Source: Muribaculaceae bacterium Isolate-110 (HZI)
GTDB lineage: Bacteria; Bacteroidota; Bacteroidia; Bacteroidales; Muribaculaceae
Direction of reading: 5' to 3'
NCBI GenBank assembly: GCA_003762875.1
Contig: RIBL01000004.1
Span: 110,927-174,926, forward strand
Length of the DNA stretch: 64,000 bases
Shown here: one piece after another, positions 30,987 to 38,640 of the stretch
How positions within the stretch are numbered: position 1 is the first letter of the stretch
Layout of the letters: every line of letters begins with the position of its first letter
Notes under the pieces: generated by a model
The model's database searches: none
The model's input: only the letters and a program-made list of their open reading frames with translations
What the model was told of the DNA's origin: nothing
Made by a program: the position numbers and the translations under genes

Positions 30987-31103
30987 GCAAATTTAACTGT
31001 TTATTCCCATTTATTCGTACATTTGCGTCATGTTTCACCCTATCGACACCATCACGCCCGAAAGTCTGCGCGAGCTGATGAACAGCTACGGCTCCTCGCG
31101 CCG
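30987..31103. repeat. Island-flanking direct repeat, right copy
   Basis: Partner of 23562-23678 (117 bases, three mismatches). This copy is joined to the complete pabB. It also retains a minus-strand TAAATTTG box (30995-30988), the equivalent of the pabA promoter, here pointing into the island toward the operon. Confidence 0.92.
31018..31025 (+). promoter_or_regulatory. -7 box of pabB, almost touching the start codon
   Basis: TACATTTG lies only four bases before the pabB ATG, implying a leaderless or near-leaderless transcript. The same spacing is kept in the left repeat (23593-23600). Confidence 0.6.
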
Positions 31104-32016
31104 ACCATTTGTGTGGGGCATTGACTACGGTTTACGACGCGGATTTTTTCTCGACCGGCCCTATGAGGCGGGCCGCATACTCTGGCAGATGGGCAATGCC
31201 GGCAACTGCTCCGGCATGAGCCATGACACAGCCCCGCGGCTCTCCGTCACAGCCCCGCCGACGGCCGACGAATACGCCATAATGTTTGCCCGCATCCGCG
31301 GCGGACTCATGCGCGGCGACTCCTTCCTGGCCAACCTCACTGCCCGCACCCTCGTAGAGTGCGACGCCACGCTCAGGGATGTCTTTCTCGCCTCGCGCGC
31401 ACCCTTCAGACTCCTGCTCGGCGAAGAGTTTGTATGCTTCTCGCCTGAAGCGTTTGTCGCCATCGACCACGACCTCATATCCACCTACCCCATGAAGGGC
31501 ACCATCGACGCCTCGCTCCCCGACGCCGCCGAGACATTGCGTGACAACCACAAGGAGCTGTGCGAACACTACACCATCGTCGATCTCATGCGCAACGACC
31601 TCAACCGCGTGGCCGGCGAGGTAGAGGTGAAACGATTCAGATATTTCGAAGAAATCGTCACACACAGCGGGTCGATACTCCAGACGAGCTCCGAGATCAG
31701 CGGACGTCTCCCCGCCAGGCTTGTCGGTCGGTATGGCGACATACTGCTCCCCCTGCTCCCCGCCGGAAGCATCACAGGCGCACCCAAGCCGGCCACAGTG
31801 AGTCTCATCGACTCGGCCGAGACCTCGCCGCGGGGGTGGTATACAGGCGTCTTCGGCCACTTCGACGGACGACGCATGGTGTCGGCCGTAATGATACGCT
31901 GTCTGCAACGCGACACTGACGGACGGCTGTATTTCCACAGCGGCGGAGGCATTACCGTCAACAGCGACTGCACGGAGGAATACTCCGAACTTCTCACCAA
32001 AATCTATCTCTCATGA
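31030..32016 (+). CDS. pabB: Aminodeoxychorismate synthase component I
   Basis: 328 residues, a short form made of the chorismate-binding domain only. With PabA it converts chorismate and glutamine to 4-amino-4-deoxychorismate. Motifs: 'SFLANLTART', 'STYPMKGTID', 'HYTIVDLMRNDLNRV', 'PAGSITGAPKPATVSLID', and 'SGGGITVNSDCTEEY'. The Lys in 'YPMKGTI' at the PIKGT position favours a PabB- over TrpE-type enzyme. The stop overlaps the pabC start by 4 bases. Its 5' end lies in the right copy of the island repeat, so the first codons were probably supplied or rebuilt when the island arrived. Confidence 0.93.
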   Translation: MFHPIDTITPESLRELMNSYGSSRRPFVWGIDYGLRRGFFLDRPYEAGRILWQMGNAGNCSGMSHDTAPRLSVTAPPTADEYAIMFARIRGGLMRGDSFLANLTARTLVECDATLRDVFLASRAPFRLLLGEEFVCFSPEAFVAIDHDLISTYPMKGTIDASLPDAAETLRDNHKELCEHYTIVDLMRNDLNRVAGEVEVKRFRYFEEIVTHSGSILQTSSEISGRLPARLVGRYGDILLPLLPAGSITGAPKPATVSLIDSAETSPRGWYTGVFGHFDGRRMVSAVMIRCLQRDTDGRLYFHSGGGITVNSDCTEEYSELLTKIYLS

Positions 32017-32657
32017 CCCTCGCCGACACCTCGCCACGCTTCATCGAGACCATACGCTATGCCGACGGACGGCTCCATCTGCTCGACCTCCACACCGACC
32101 GCATGCGCGCCACCCGCCGCGAAGTCTACGGCATCGAAGGCCCCGGACTCGACGCATCTATGTTTCACATTCCCCCTCATCTCGCCGGCATCACAGTGAA
32201 ATGCCGCGTGATATATGGCCGTGACATCGACGACATACAATATGAAGCCTACACCCCGCACCCGCTGTCGCGGCTGCGCATGGTCAGCGACAACACCGTC
32301 GACTACCATCTGAAATATCTCGACCGCACTCCCCTGGCCTATCCCGACATCCCGCTCCGGCCCGACGAAGGGCTCGTCATAGTCAAAGACGGACTCGTCA
32401 CTGACAGCACCTATGCCAACCTGCTCCTGCTCGCACCCGACCGGGCCTACACACCCTCCACCCCGTTGCTCCCCGGAGTGATGCGCCGCCATCTGCTCGA
32501 CACCGGCCGCGCCGTGCCCATCCACATCACCCCCGCCGATCTCCTCCCCGGCAACCGGCTTGGCATAACCCACATAGCCTACATCAACGCCCTCCTTCCC
32601 CCCGGCACCCTCCCCCCGATAGCCGTGACACACATCCATCCCCTCCACGACAAATAG
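32013..32657 (+). CDS. pabC: Aminodeoxychorismate lyase-like class-IV aminotransferase
   Basis: 214 residues, a compact class-IV PLP fold. It releases pyruvate from aminodeoxychorismate to give p-aminobenzoate. The likely PLP Lys lies in 'DYHLKYLDR'; other family words are 'EGLVIVKDGLVTDSTYANLLLL' region and 'LLPGVMRRHLLD'. ATGA overlap with pabB shows translational coupling and supports a PabC rather than a branched-chain aminotransferase role. Start at 32013 gives the conserved 'FIETIRYADGRLHLLDLH'. Confidence 0.88.
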   Translation: MTLADTSPRFIETIRYADGRLHLLDLHTDRMRATRREVYGIEGPGLDASMFHIPPHLAGITVKCRVIYGRDIDDIQYEAYTPHPLSRLRMVSDNTVDYHLKYLDRTPLAYPDIPLRPDEGLVIVKDGLVTDSTYANLLLLAPDRAYTPSTPLLPGVMRRHLLDTGRAVPIHITPADLLPGNRLGITHIAYINALLPPGTLPPIAVTHIHPLHDK

Positions 32658-32735
32658 CACAAATCTTTCACCGCCCGTTAGGTGGTGTTGGCCACTGTTG
32701 GCGGTGTATCCGGCCGAAATGTAAGGGATATTTGA

Positions 32736-32743
32736 TAACTTTG
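32736..32743 (+). promoter_or_regulatory. -7 box of the MFS remnant
   Basis: TAACTTTG, 20 bases before the ATG at 32764. The promoter of the deleted transporter gene appears intact. Confidence 0.6.
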
Positions 32744-32763
32744 CAGAAACTATTCAATCATCC

Positions 32764-33120
32764 ATGGCACAATTCGGTAAAAAGTATTATTTGTTTCTGA
32801 TTGTATTTCTCGGCATGCTTTCTGCCTTCGGCCCGTTTGTGACCGACATGTATCTGCCCACTCTCCCATCAATGGCAGACGTGTTTCACACCACCCCCTC
32901 TCTCATACAGTTAGGCCTCGCGGCAAGTATGATCGGCCTCGTGTCGGAGGCTGTCGGATGGCAGGGTATATTCTGTATACTGTTTGGCGGCATAGTGTCG
33001 CCGCTCGCAGGCATAGGCAATATCATGGCCACCACACTGATACTCCTCACTGCCTGCAGTCTCCTCACACTCACGTTTGCCTGGATGACATTCCGCCGCC
33101 GGCACGTGGCGACAGCCTGA
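32764..33120 (+). pseudogene. Bcr/CflA-type MFS drug transporter with large internal deletion
   Basis: 118 codons. Residues 1-60 match the start of Bcr/CflA multidrug transporters (TM1 'LFLIVFLGMLSAFGPFVTDMYLPTLPSM', TM2 'LIQLGLAASMIGL'); from about 61 the sequence matches the end ('FGGIVSPLAGIGNIMATTLILLTACSLLTL', last two TMs). Full members have about 400 residues and 12 TMs, so roughly 280 internal codons are gone while the frame is kept. Transport is not expected. It might still make a four-helix membrane protein. Confidence 0.85.
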
Positions 33121-33177
33121 GACACAGCCGCCGTCCCCCCCGGATACAGAGTCATTGACACAACCGGAATTTTTGTG

Positions 33178-33185
33178 TAACTTTG
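33178..33185 (+). promoter_or_regulatory. -7 box of the patatin gene
   Basis: TAACTTTG, 29 bases before the ATG at 33215; supports that start over the in-frame ATG at 33155, which lies upstream of the promoter. Confidence 0.65.
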
Positions 33186-33214
33186 CGTGCGTAAACACCA
33201 AAACACTCATCGGC

Positions 33215-34063
33215 ATGAAGACGGGACTTGTACTTGAAGGCGGGGCCATGCGCGGGCTCTTTACCGCCGGCGTGATGGACGTGATGATGGAGCACGGGCT
33301 GCGATATGACGGCATCGTGGGCGTGTCGGCCGGCTCGAGTTTCGGCTGCAACTACAAGTCATGGCAACCGGGACGCGTGTTGCGCTACAACATGCGCTTT
33401 CACGACGACCCCCGCTACATGGGGCTGCGCTCGCTCCTGACAAGCGGCAATCTTGTCGGAGCTGAATTTTCCTACCACACCCTCCCGCTCAAACTTGACA
33501 TCTTTGACTCGGAGACCTTCGAAAAAGATCCCACGGAGTTTCACGTAGTGTGTACCGATGTCGACACCGGCCACCCCGTCTACTACATCATGGACCGTGT
33601 CAGCCACGACTCGCTCGAATGGCTCCGGGCCTCGGCCTCCATGCCGGTGGTCACACGTCCCGTACGTGTGGATGACGGACGGCGCATGCTCGACGGAGGC
33701 ATCAGCGACTCCATACCCCTGCAATACTTCCAGAGTGTCGGCTACAGCCGCAACGTCGTGGTGCTCACCCAGCCGCGCGATTTCCGCAAGACACCCGCCC
33801 CGGGGTGGCTCTTCCGTCTGCTCATGCCCCGCACGCCCCGCATAGCCGAAGCCATGACCCGACGCCACGAGATGTACAACGCCCAACTCGACTACGTGAG
33901 CCGTCAGGCAGAGCTGGGCAACACCTTTGTCATCGCCCCCGACGCCCCGCTGCCCATAGGCCGCATAGAGATGAAACCGGCCAAGATGCAGCTCGTCTAC
34001 GATATGGGCCGCGACGCCTGCACCCGCCTCCTCCCCTCACTGCTGTCGTTTCTCAAGGGGTGA
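33215..34063 (+). CDS. Patatin-like phospholipase (YjjU/RssA-type)
   Basis: 282 residues from ATG 33215. Acyl hydrolase with a Ser-Asp dyad: oxyanion loop 'LEGGAMRGLFTAG', nucleophile elbow 'GVSAGSSFG', Asp in 'LDGGISDSIPL'. 'ASASMPVVTRPV' is also typical. No signal peptide, so cytoplasmic or membrane-associated; likely cleaves acyl chains from phospholipids, exact substrate unknown. Transcribed alone from its own TAnnTTTG box. Confidence 0.92.
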   Translation: MKTGLVLEGGAMRGLFTAGVMDVMMEHGLRYDGIVGVSAGSSFGCNYKSWQPGRVLRYNMRFHDDPRYMGLRSLLTSGNLVGAEFSYHTLPLKLDIFDSETFEKDPTEFHVVCTDVDTGHPVYYIMDRVSHDSLEWLRASASMPVVTRPVRVDDGRRMLDGGISDSIPLQYFQSVGYSRNVVVLTQPRDFRKTPAPGWLFRLLMPRTPRIAEAMTRRHEMYNAQLDYVSRQAELGNTFVIAPDAPLPIGRIEMKPAKMQLVYDMGRDACTRLLPSLLSFLKG

Positions 34064-34121
34064 AACAAAATCGCCCAAAACATTTTTTTGTCTGAAACTT
34101 TCCAAACTTTCGGGAAGTTAG

Positions 34122-34129
34122 TAACTTTG
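34122..34129 (+). promoter_or_regulatory. -7 box of ruvX
   Basis: TAACTTTG, 12 bases before ATG 34142; fixes the start at 'MGRILAIDYG' and implies a very short leader. Confidence 0.65.
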
Positions 34130-34141
34130 CAGTCGGAAATT

Positions 34142-34561
34142 ATGGGAAGGATTCTGGCCATAGATTACGGTAAGCGTCGCTGCGGGCTCGCGGTGACCGA
34201 TCCTTTGCGCATCGTGGCCACAGCCCTGGCTACGGTCGACACCCCCAAACTCCCGGATTATCTCAAGGACTATATGAGCCGCGAGACGGTCGACGAGATT
34301 GTGGTGGGACTGCCGACCACCATGCGCGGCGAGCCTTCCGACTCCATGCGCTACATCACTCCTGCACTCGGACGTCTGCGCAAAGCGTTTCCCGACATGC
34401 GTTTCACCATGTGGGATGAACGCTTCACCTCCACCCTCGCCCACCGCGCCATGCTCGACGCCGGCTACAAGAAATCCGACCGTCAGGACAAAGGTGCCAT
34501 CGACCGTATGGCCGCGGTGATTATCCTCAACTCTTATCTTAGCTCAATCAGCAATTGCTAA
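34142..34561 (+). CDS. ruvX: RuvX/YqgF-family RNase H-fold nuclease
   Basis: 139 residues from ATG 34142. RNase H fold with the YqgF signature 'RILAIDYGKRRCGLAVTD' (first catalytic Asp), 'EIVVGLPTTMRGEPSD', 'WDERFTSTLA' (Glu) and the final 'KGAIDRMAAVIIL' (Asp). The family is annotated as putative Holliday junction resolvase and in E. coli is linked to 16S rRNA 5' processing. It lies before def, a pairing common in Bacteroidota. Confidence 0.93.
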   Translation: MGRILAIDYGKRRCGLAVTDPLRIVATALATVDTPKLPDYLKDYMSRETVDEIVVGLPTTMRGEPSDSMRYITPALGRLRKAFPDMRFTMWDERFTSTLAHRAMLDAGYKKSDRQDKGAIDRMAAVIILNSYLSSISNC

Positions 34562-34658
34562 TTACTGATTCGTTCAGGTCTGACTATATTTTAAATAATC
34601 AATCATATTTAAGTGATCGCCAATTAGCAGCCCATTACCAACTGCTAATTACTAATTG
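34546..34658. repeat. AATTAGCAATT-type repeats between ruvX and def
   Basis: Words ATCAGCAATTGCTAATTACTGATT (overlapping the ruvX stop) and CTGCTAATTACTAATTG near 34640-34658, related to the set at 3.6-3.8 kb. Can form short hairpins; possible terminator or spreading intergenic repeat. Confidence 0.45.
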
Positions 34659-34664
34659 AATAAA

Positions 34665-35228
34665 ATGCGTTTACCAGTATATCTTTACGGCCACCCGGTG
34701 TTACGCCGCGAGTGTGCCGACGTAGAGCCTTCGCGCGAAGGGCTCAAGGAACTTGTCGACAACATGTTTGCCACCATGTATACCAGCGAAGGCGTAGGCC
34801 TTGCCGGCCCGCAGGTGGGTCTTGCCGAGCGTATAGTCGTGATTGACGCCGACCCGGTCAAGGATTCTTTCCCCGAATGCGAGGGACGTAAGTTTGTGCT
34901 CATCAACCCCGAGATCGAGATACTCGAGGGCGAGACCGTCACCCGCTCGGAGGGATGTCTGAGCCTGCCCGGCCTGTCGGAAAATGTGCCCCGTGTCGAG
35001 CACATACGCCTCACATGGGTCGATGAAAATTTCCAGCCCCACGAAGAGGAGATTTCCGGCTTTCTGGCCCGCATAGTTCAGCACGAGTGTGACCACCTGG
35101 AGGGTCGTCTCTATATCGACCACATCTCCATGATACGTCGCCAGCTCATCAAGAGCAAGCTCAACAACATCATCTCCGGCCGCACCCGTTGCGACTATCC
35201 GGCCAAATACGCCCCTAAGAAGAGATAA
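34665..35228 (+). CDS. def: Peptide deformylase
   Basis: 187 residues from ATG 34665 ('MRLPVYLYGHPVLR'). It removes the formyl group from nascent N-terminal Met. All three metal-site motifs are intact: 'GVGLAGPQVG', 'EGCLSLPG' (Cys ligand) and 'QHECDHLEG' (two His and Glu). The frame extends 9 bases upstream to a TTG but the ATG fits the family. Ends in front of a bidirectional hairpin. Confidence 0.97.
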   Translation: MRLPVYLYGHPVLRRECADVEPSREGLKELVDNMFATMYTSEGVGLAGPQVGLAERIVVIDADPVKDSFPECEGRKFVLINPEIEILEGETVTRSEGCLSLPGLSENVPRVEHIRLTWVDENFQPHEEEISGFLARIVQHECDHLEGRLYIDHISMIRRQLIKSKLNNIISGRTRCDYPAKYAPKKR

Positions 35229-35244
35229 ACCCCGTCAGGGCTTA

Positions 35245-35303
35245 CAGATATGACAAGCGGGTATGACGAAACTGTGATTCGGCATACCCGCTTGTCATAT
35301 CTG
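35245..35303. terminator. Bidirectional hairpin between def and aldo/keto reductase genes
   Basis: Perfect 21-bp inverted repeat (35245-35265 / 35283-35303, beginning CAGATATGACAAGCGG) between convergent genes. Confidence 0.75.
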
Positions 35304-35317
35304 CAATTACGCAATGA

Positions 35318-36322
35318 TTATCCGTTTATCGCCTCGTCTATTGCGGCAAGTTCACTGGCTGTAAAAGACGTATTGCCCACACATTTGAGCGAATCGGCGA
35401 GCTGCCCGACCGAACTGCTGCCCACTATCACCGAAGTGACTTTGCTGTCTTTAAGCACCCAAGCCAGCGACATCTCGGCCAACGACTGGCCGCGGCCGCG
35501 GGCTATGTCATCGAGACGGCGCAGTCGGGCCACAAGTCCGGGAGTAATCCTGTCGGCCGTCAGATGCGCTCCGCGTGCCGCACGCGAGCCGGCCGGAATG
35601 CCGTTGAGATAACGGTCGGTCAGCACACCCTGCTCCAGAGGCGAGAATGCCACAAATCCTACACCCGACCCGGCCGCCTGACCGAGCACTCCGCTACGCT
35701 CCACCTCGCGGTCGAGCATATTGTAACGTCCCTGATAGAGCAGACACGGCACATCACGTTGCGCCAGATAGTCGTAGGCAAACTCCGCCGCCTCACGCGG
35801 CCACCGCGAGATGCCCGCATACAGAGCCTTGCCCTGACGCACCATGTCGACAAGAGCCTGCAAGGTCTCCTCGAGCGGAGTCTCGGGGTCATAGCGATGC
35901 GAGTAAAACACGTCGACATACTCGAGATTCATGCGTCGGAGACTCTGATGGAGCGACGCGAAGAGATATTTGCGCGAGCCCCAGTTGCCATACGGTCCGG
36001 GCCACATGTCATAGCCGGCCTTGGTGGCGATAAACATCTCGTCGCGATAGGGACGGAAAGAGCCTTCCATCACGCGGCCGAAAGTCTCCTCGGCCGAGCC
36101 GTAGGAGGGGCCGTAATTGTTGGCGAGGTCAAAGCTCGTCACGCCATGGTCAAAGGCATAATGCAGCATGTCGCGGCTCACGGACAGCGGATTCACATCG
36201 CCGAAATTATGCCATAAGCCCAGCGACACGCGCGGCAGCAAAACGCCGCTGCGCCCGCATCGCTCATAGAGCATCCCGCTGTCATATCGGTCGGGAGCGG
36301 CGTTATAAGGTGGATTTATCAT
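35318..36322 (-). CDS. Aldo/keto reductase (YghZ/MgrA-like)
   Basis: 334 residues, TIM-barrel NADPH-dependent oxidoreductase. The catalytic tetrad is readable: Asp and Tyr in 'FDLANNYG', Lys in 'IATKAGYDMWPGPYG', His in 'VFYSHRYD'. The segment 'GPYGNWGSRKYLFASLHQSL' is typical of the YghZ/L-glyceraldehyde-3-phosphate reductase branch; the true substrate is uncertain. The start overlaps the pectate-lyase stop (TAATG), so the two genes are coupled. Confidence 0.9.
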   Translation of the reverse strand: MINPPYNAAPDRYDSGMLYERCGRSGVLLPRVSLGLWHNFGDVNPLSVSRDMLHYAFDHGVTSFDLANNYGPSYGSAEETFGRVMEGSFRPYRDEMFIATKAGYDMWPGPYGNWGSRKYLFASLHQSLRRMNLEYVDVFYSHRYDPETPLEETLQALVDMVRQGKALYAGISRWPREAAEFAYDYLAQRDVPCLLYQGRYNMLDREVERSGVLGQAAGSGVGFVAFSPLEQGVLTDRYLNGIPAGSRAARGAHLTADRITPGLVARLRRLDDIARGRGQSLAEMSLAWVLKDSKVTSVIVGSSSVGQLADSLKCVGNTSFTASELAAIDEAING

Positions 36323-37866
36323 TATTTCTCGTTATGATTGTCTTTCAGGCATATTGAGTTGAGATACACCTCAAGATTGGTGTATCCCTCGGGACTGAGG
36401 GTCACGGCCGGGCCGTCGGCAGGGTCGATGGGATTGAGCCAATGCTCGATTTCCCACAGGTCGGGAATGCCGTCGCCATCGGTGTCGCGCAACTGCTCGG
36501 AGGTCACGCCTCCGTCAGACAGTTCGGGCCACGGGCTGCTCCACCCCGGCTCCTGCGCGTCGGCCGGCACATCGATCAGACCCGGCTTGCGCTCGGCATC
36601 CTCCGCCACCGAGCCGCGTCGCGATGCTGTGCCCTCACGCGTCTCGGCCACTATGCGGCGGTCGATGGCATCGCGGCGCAGAGAGCATCCCGCCCCGGCC
36701 AGCACCAGCTCGTAAGCCTCCTCGGGCGTATGTGTTGTCACGACACCCGCGTCAAGCGGCTCAGAAAGGCGCAGCCGAGGGAAAAGTTCGGCCGTATACA
36801 TGCCGTCATAATCACCCTCGGAAGCCTGTTGCAAAACCCCGCGTGTCCAGTTGTCGGCCGTCACGTCGGGATACCCCTCCATGACATTGCCGTCGATATA
36901 AAACCGGCCCCAGCGGTGCCACATCCTGTCCCACACATTCGGTTTGGGAGTATCATGATGAGTATAGGTAGTGGTGCGCACGCCTATCGAAAGTATGCGG
37001 TGGCCCACCGCGAGATGACGCGGAGTGGCAGGGCCGGGCTTATAATAATTGTTGACCAGATTGCAGTCCATGCCCTCGGCCCCGTAGCATCCCGAGCCGG
37101 CCCAGTTGTATATCACATTGTTGCGCATGTCCACATGCTCGCGCTCCTGCGTCACGGGGTGAGGGCCGAGTCGCGGCGCGCGGCTCTCGTGATGAGCCAG
37201 CAGATTGTGGTGAAACGAAGCATGGTCGCCGCCCCATATGGCCCCGTAGCCGTGGGCACCCTTGTGATGGCCGCCGTTGCGCAGACTCTCCGACGAGATG
37301 CACCACTGCACGGTGGTGTTGCGTCCGCCATACACGGCACACGTCTCGTCGACCGACCAACTGATGGAGCAATGGTCGATAATGACGTCAGAGGCCTCGT
37401 TGGCACCTAGACCGTCAGGCTCGCCGGGCCCCTCGTTGCCCACACGGAAGCGCAGATAGCGCACTATTGTATTGTCGCCGCGCAGCGACACCTGCCGTCC
37501 GGCTATACATATGCCCTCGCCGGGAGCGGTCTGTCCGGCCAGAGTAAGATTACCGTTGGTGATGCGTAGCGGCTCTTTGAGAAATATCGTACCCGCGACG
37601 TCAAACACCACTGTGCGCGGCCCCTCCTGCATCACGGCATGACGCAGAGTGCCGGGCTGCTCACCGTCCTCGAGAGTGGTGACATGATACACCGCGCCGC
37701 CGCGTCCGCCTACGGCATAGCGGCCGAATCCCTCGGCCCCCGGAAAGGCCGGAAGTCTCTCGGCCATGCCGCAAAGGGGGATGCCGGCAAGCAGCAGAGC
37801 CACGGGCAACGTCAATCGGCGATGGAGAGAGGGCAGCAATGTCTTGGAGATATTCAAGTAGTTCAT
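36322..37866 (-). CDS. Secreted pectate lyase-like protein (parallel beta-helix)
   Basis: 514 residues with a signal peptide (cleavage near 'LCGMAERLPAFPG'). The body starts 'FPGAEGFGRYAVGGRGG' and continues with pectate-lyase words 'LTLAGQTAPG', 'DVIIDHCSISWSVDE', 'HHNLLAHHESRAPRLG', 'NNVIYNWAG', typical of PL1-related beta-helix lyases. Near the C-terminus 'DTDGDGIPDLWEIEH' is a calcium-binding thrombospondin-3/dockerin-like loop, often next to a type-IX sorting tail. It likely cleaves pectin-type polygalacturonate outside the cell or in the periplasm. It is coupled to the aldo/keto reductase; no SusCD pair is beside it. Confidence 0.88.
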   Translation of the reverse strand: MNYLNISKTLLPSLHRRLTLPVALLLAGIPLCGMAERLPAFPGAEGFGRYAVGGRGGAVYHVTTLEDGEQPGTLRHAVMQEGPRTVVFDVAGTIFLKEPLRITNGNLTLAGQTAPGEGICIAGRQVSLRGDNTIVRYLRFRVGNEGPGEPDGLGANEASDVIIDHCSISWSVDETCAVYGGRNTTVQWCISSESLRNGGHHKGAHGYGAIWGGDHASFHHNLLAHHESRAPRLGPHPVTQEREHVDMRNNVIYNWAGSGCYGAEGMDCNLVNNYYKPGPATPRHLAVGHRILSIGVRTTTYTHHDTPKPNVWDRMWHRWGRFYIDGNVMEGYPDVTADNWTRGVLQQASEGDYDGMYTAELFPRLRLSEPLDAGVVTTHTPEEAYELVLAGAGCSLRRDAIDRRIVAETREGTASRRGSVAEDAERKPGLIDVPADAQEPGWSSPWPELSDGGVTSEQLRDTDGDGIPDLWEIEHWLNPIDPADGPAVTLSPEGYTNLEVYLNSICLKDNHNEK

Positions 37867-37926
37867 GGAGTGTTTTGTGATATTAGCCTCTCACAAAGTT
37901 ACTCATTTTTTTCAAAACATAAACCG

Positions 37927-38466
37927 TCAGCCTATCGCTCGCCATCGGGCCTTGGCCTTGGCCGCTCCGGCACGACGGGTCTCGGCCCGACGCTGGCGTC
38001 GCGACTTCCTGACCGTCACCGGTGCGTCAATCTCCTTCTCAAAAGCCTCGACAGCCCCGGCCGGAAGCTCCCGTCCGGCCGCACGCGCATATGCCTCAAG
38101 CGACTCGGCCATCGCTTCGGCATACTGACGGCGGCGCGTAGAGGGGTCAGGCACACCGTCGGCCGCCAGTGTCGACGAAGCCTGACACACCTCACCACCC
38201 TCCGCGGCAGCCTTGCGGCGTCGCGCGCTCTCACGCGCTCTGACCGAACGGCGCATAGCCTCGTCGAGCTCAAAACGCAGCATCTCAAAAGCCATACGCT
38301 CCGCGTCATCAAGCTGCTCCATACACCTGTCGGTATAGCCCGCCAGATATAGTTGCATGGCTGCTATCATGCGCCTGCGTGCATCCTCATCGGCTATCAC
38401 GCTCTCGATACGCTTTACAAACTTGTCATACGACCTTGACGACACATTGAAGGGGCATTTCTTCAT
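37927..38466 (-). CDS. Uncharacterised small protein with strongly basic tail
   Basis: 179 residues, no signal peptide. N-terminal half helical ('VIADEDARRRMIAAMQLYLAG', 'MEQLDDAERMAFEMLRFELDEA'), C-terminal tail rich in Arg/Lys/Ala ('RKSRRQRRAETRRAGAAKAK'). The tail suggests nucleic-acid binding, which is inference. No family recognised. G+C is host-like, unlike the AT-rich sigma gene that diverges from it 174 bases away. Confidence 0.6.
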   Translation of the reverse strand: MKKCPFNVSSRSYDKFVKRIESVIADEDARRRMIAAMQLYLAGYTDRCMEQLDDAERMAFEMLRFELDEAMRRSVRARESARRRKAAAEGGEVCQASSTLAADGVPDPSTRRRQYAEAMAESLEAYARAAGRELPAGAVEAFEKEIDAPVTVRKSRRQRRAETRRAGAAKAKARWRAIG

Positions 38467-38640
38467 GACTGTACAATTTTAATGCCACAAAGTTACACAT
38501 CGCCCTACCCCAAAAAGGTGCGATAATGTCGCACAGCCACCAAAAAATTCTCACCCCCGACACCGCGATTAGCATTAATTAACAATCGATGATGCAGTAT
38601 TTTATCTACATTTATATCATATTGTAAAAATGTATGGTAA

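Noticed and set aside
22718..31103. Classical tRNA-targeted integration of the island at tRNA-Ala
   Set aside because: The direct repeats are at the pabB start, 770 bases from the tRNA, and no tRNA 3' fragment was found at the other end.
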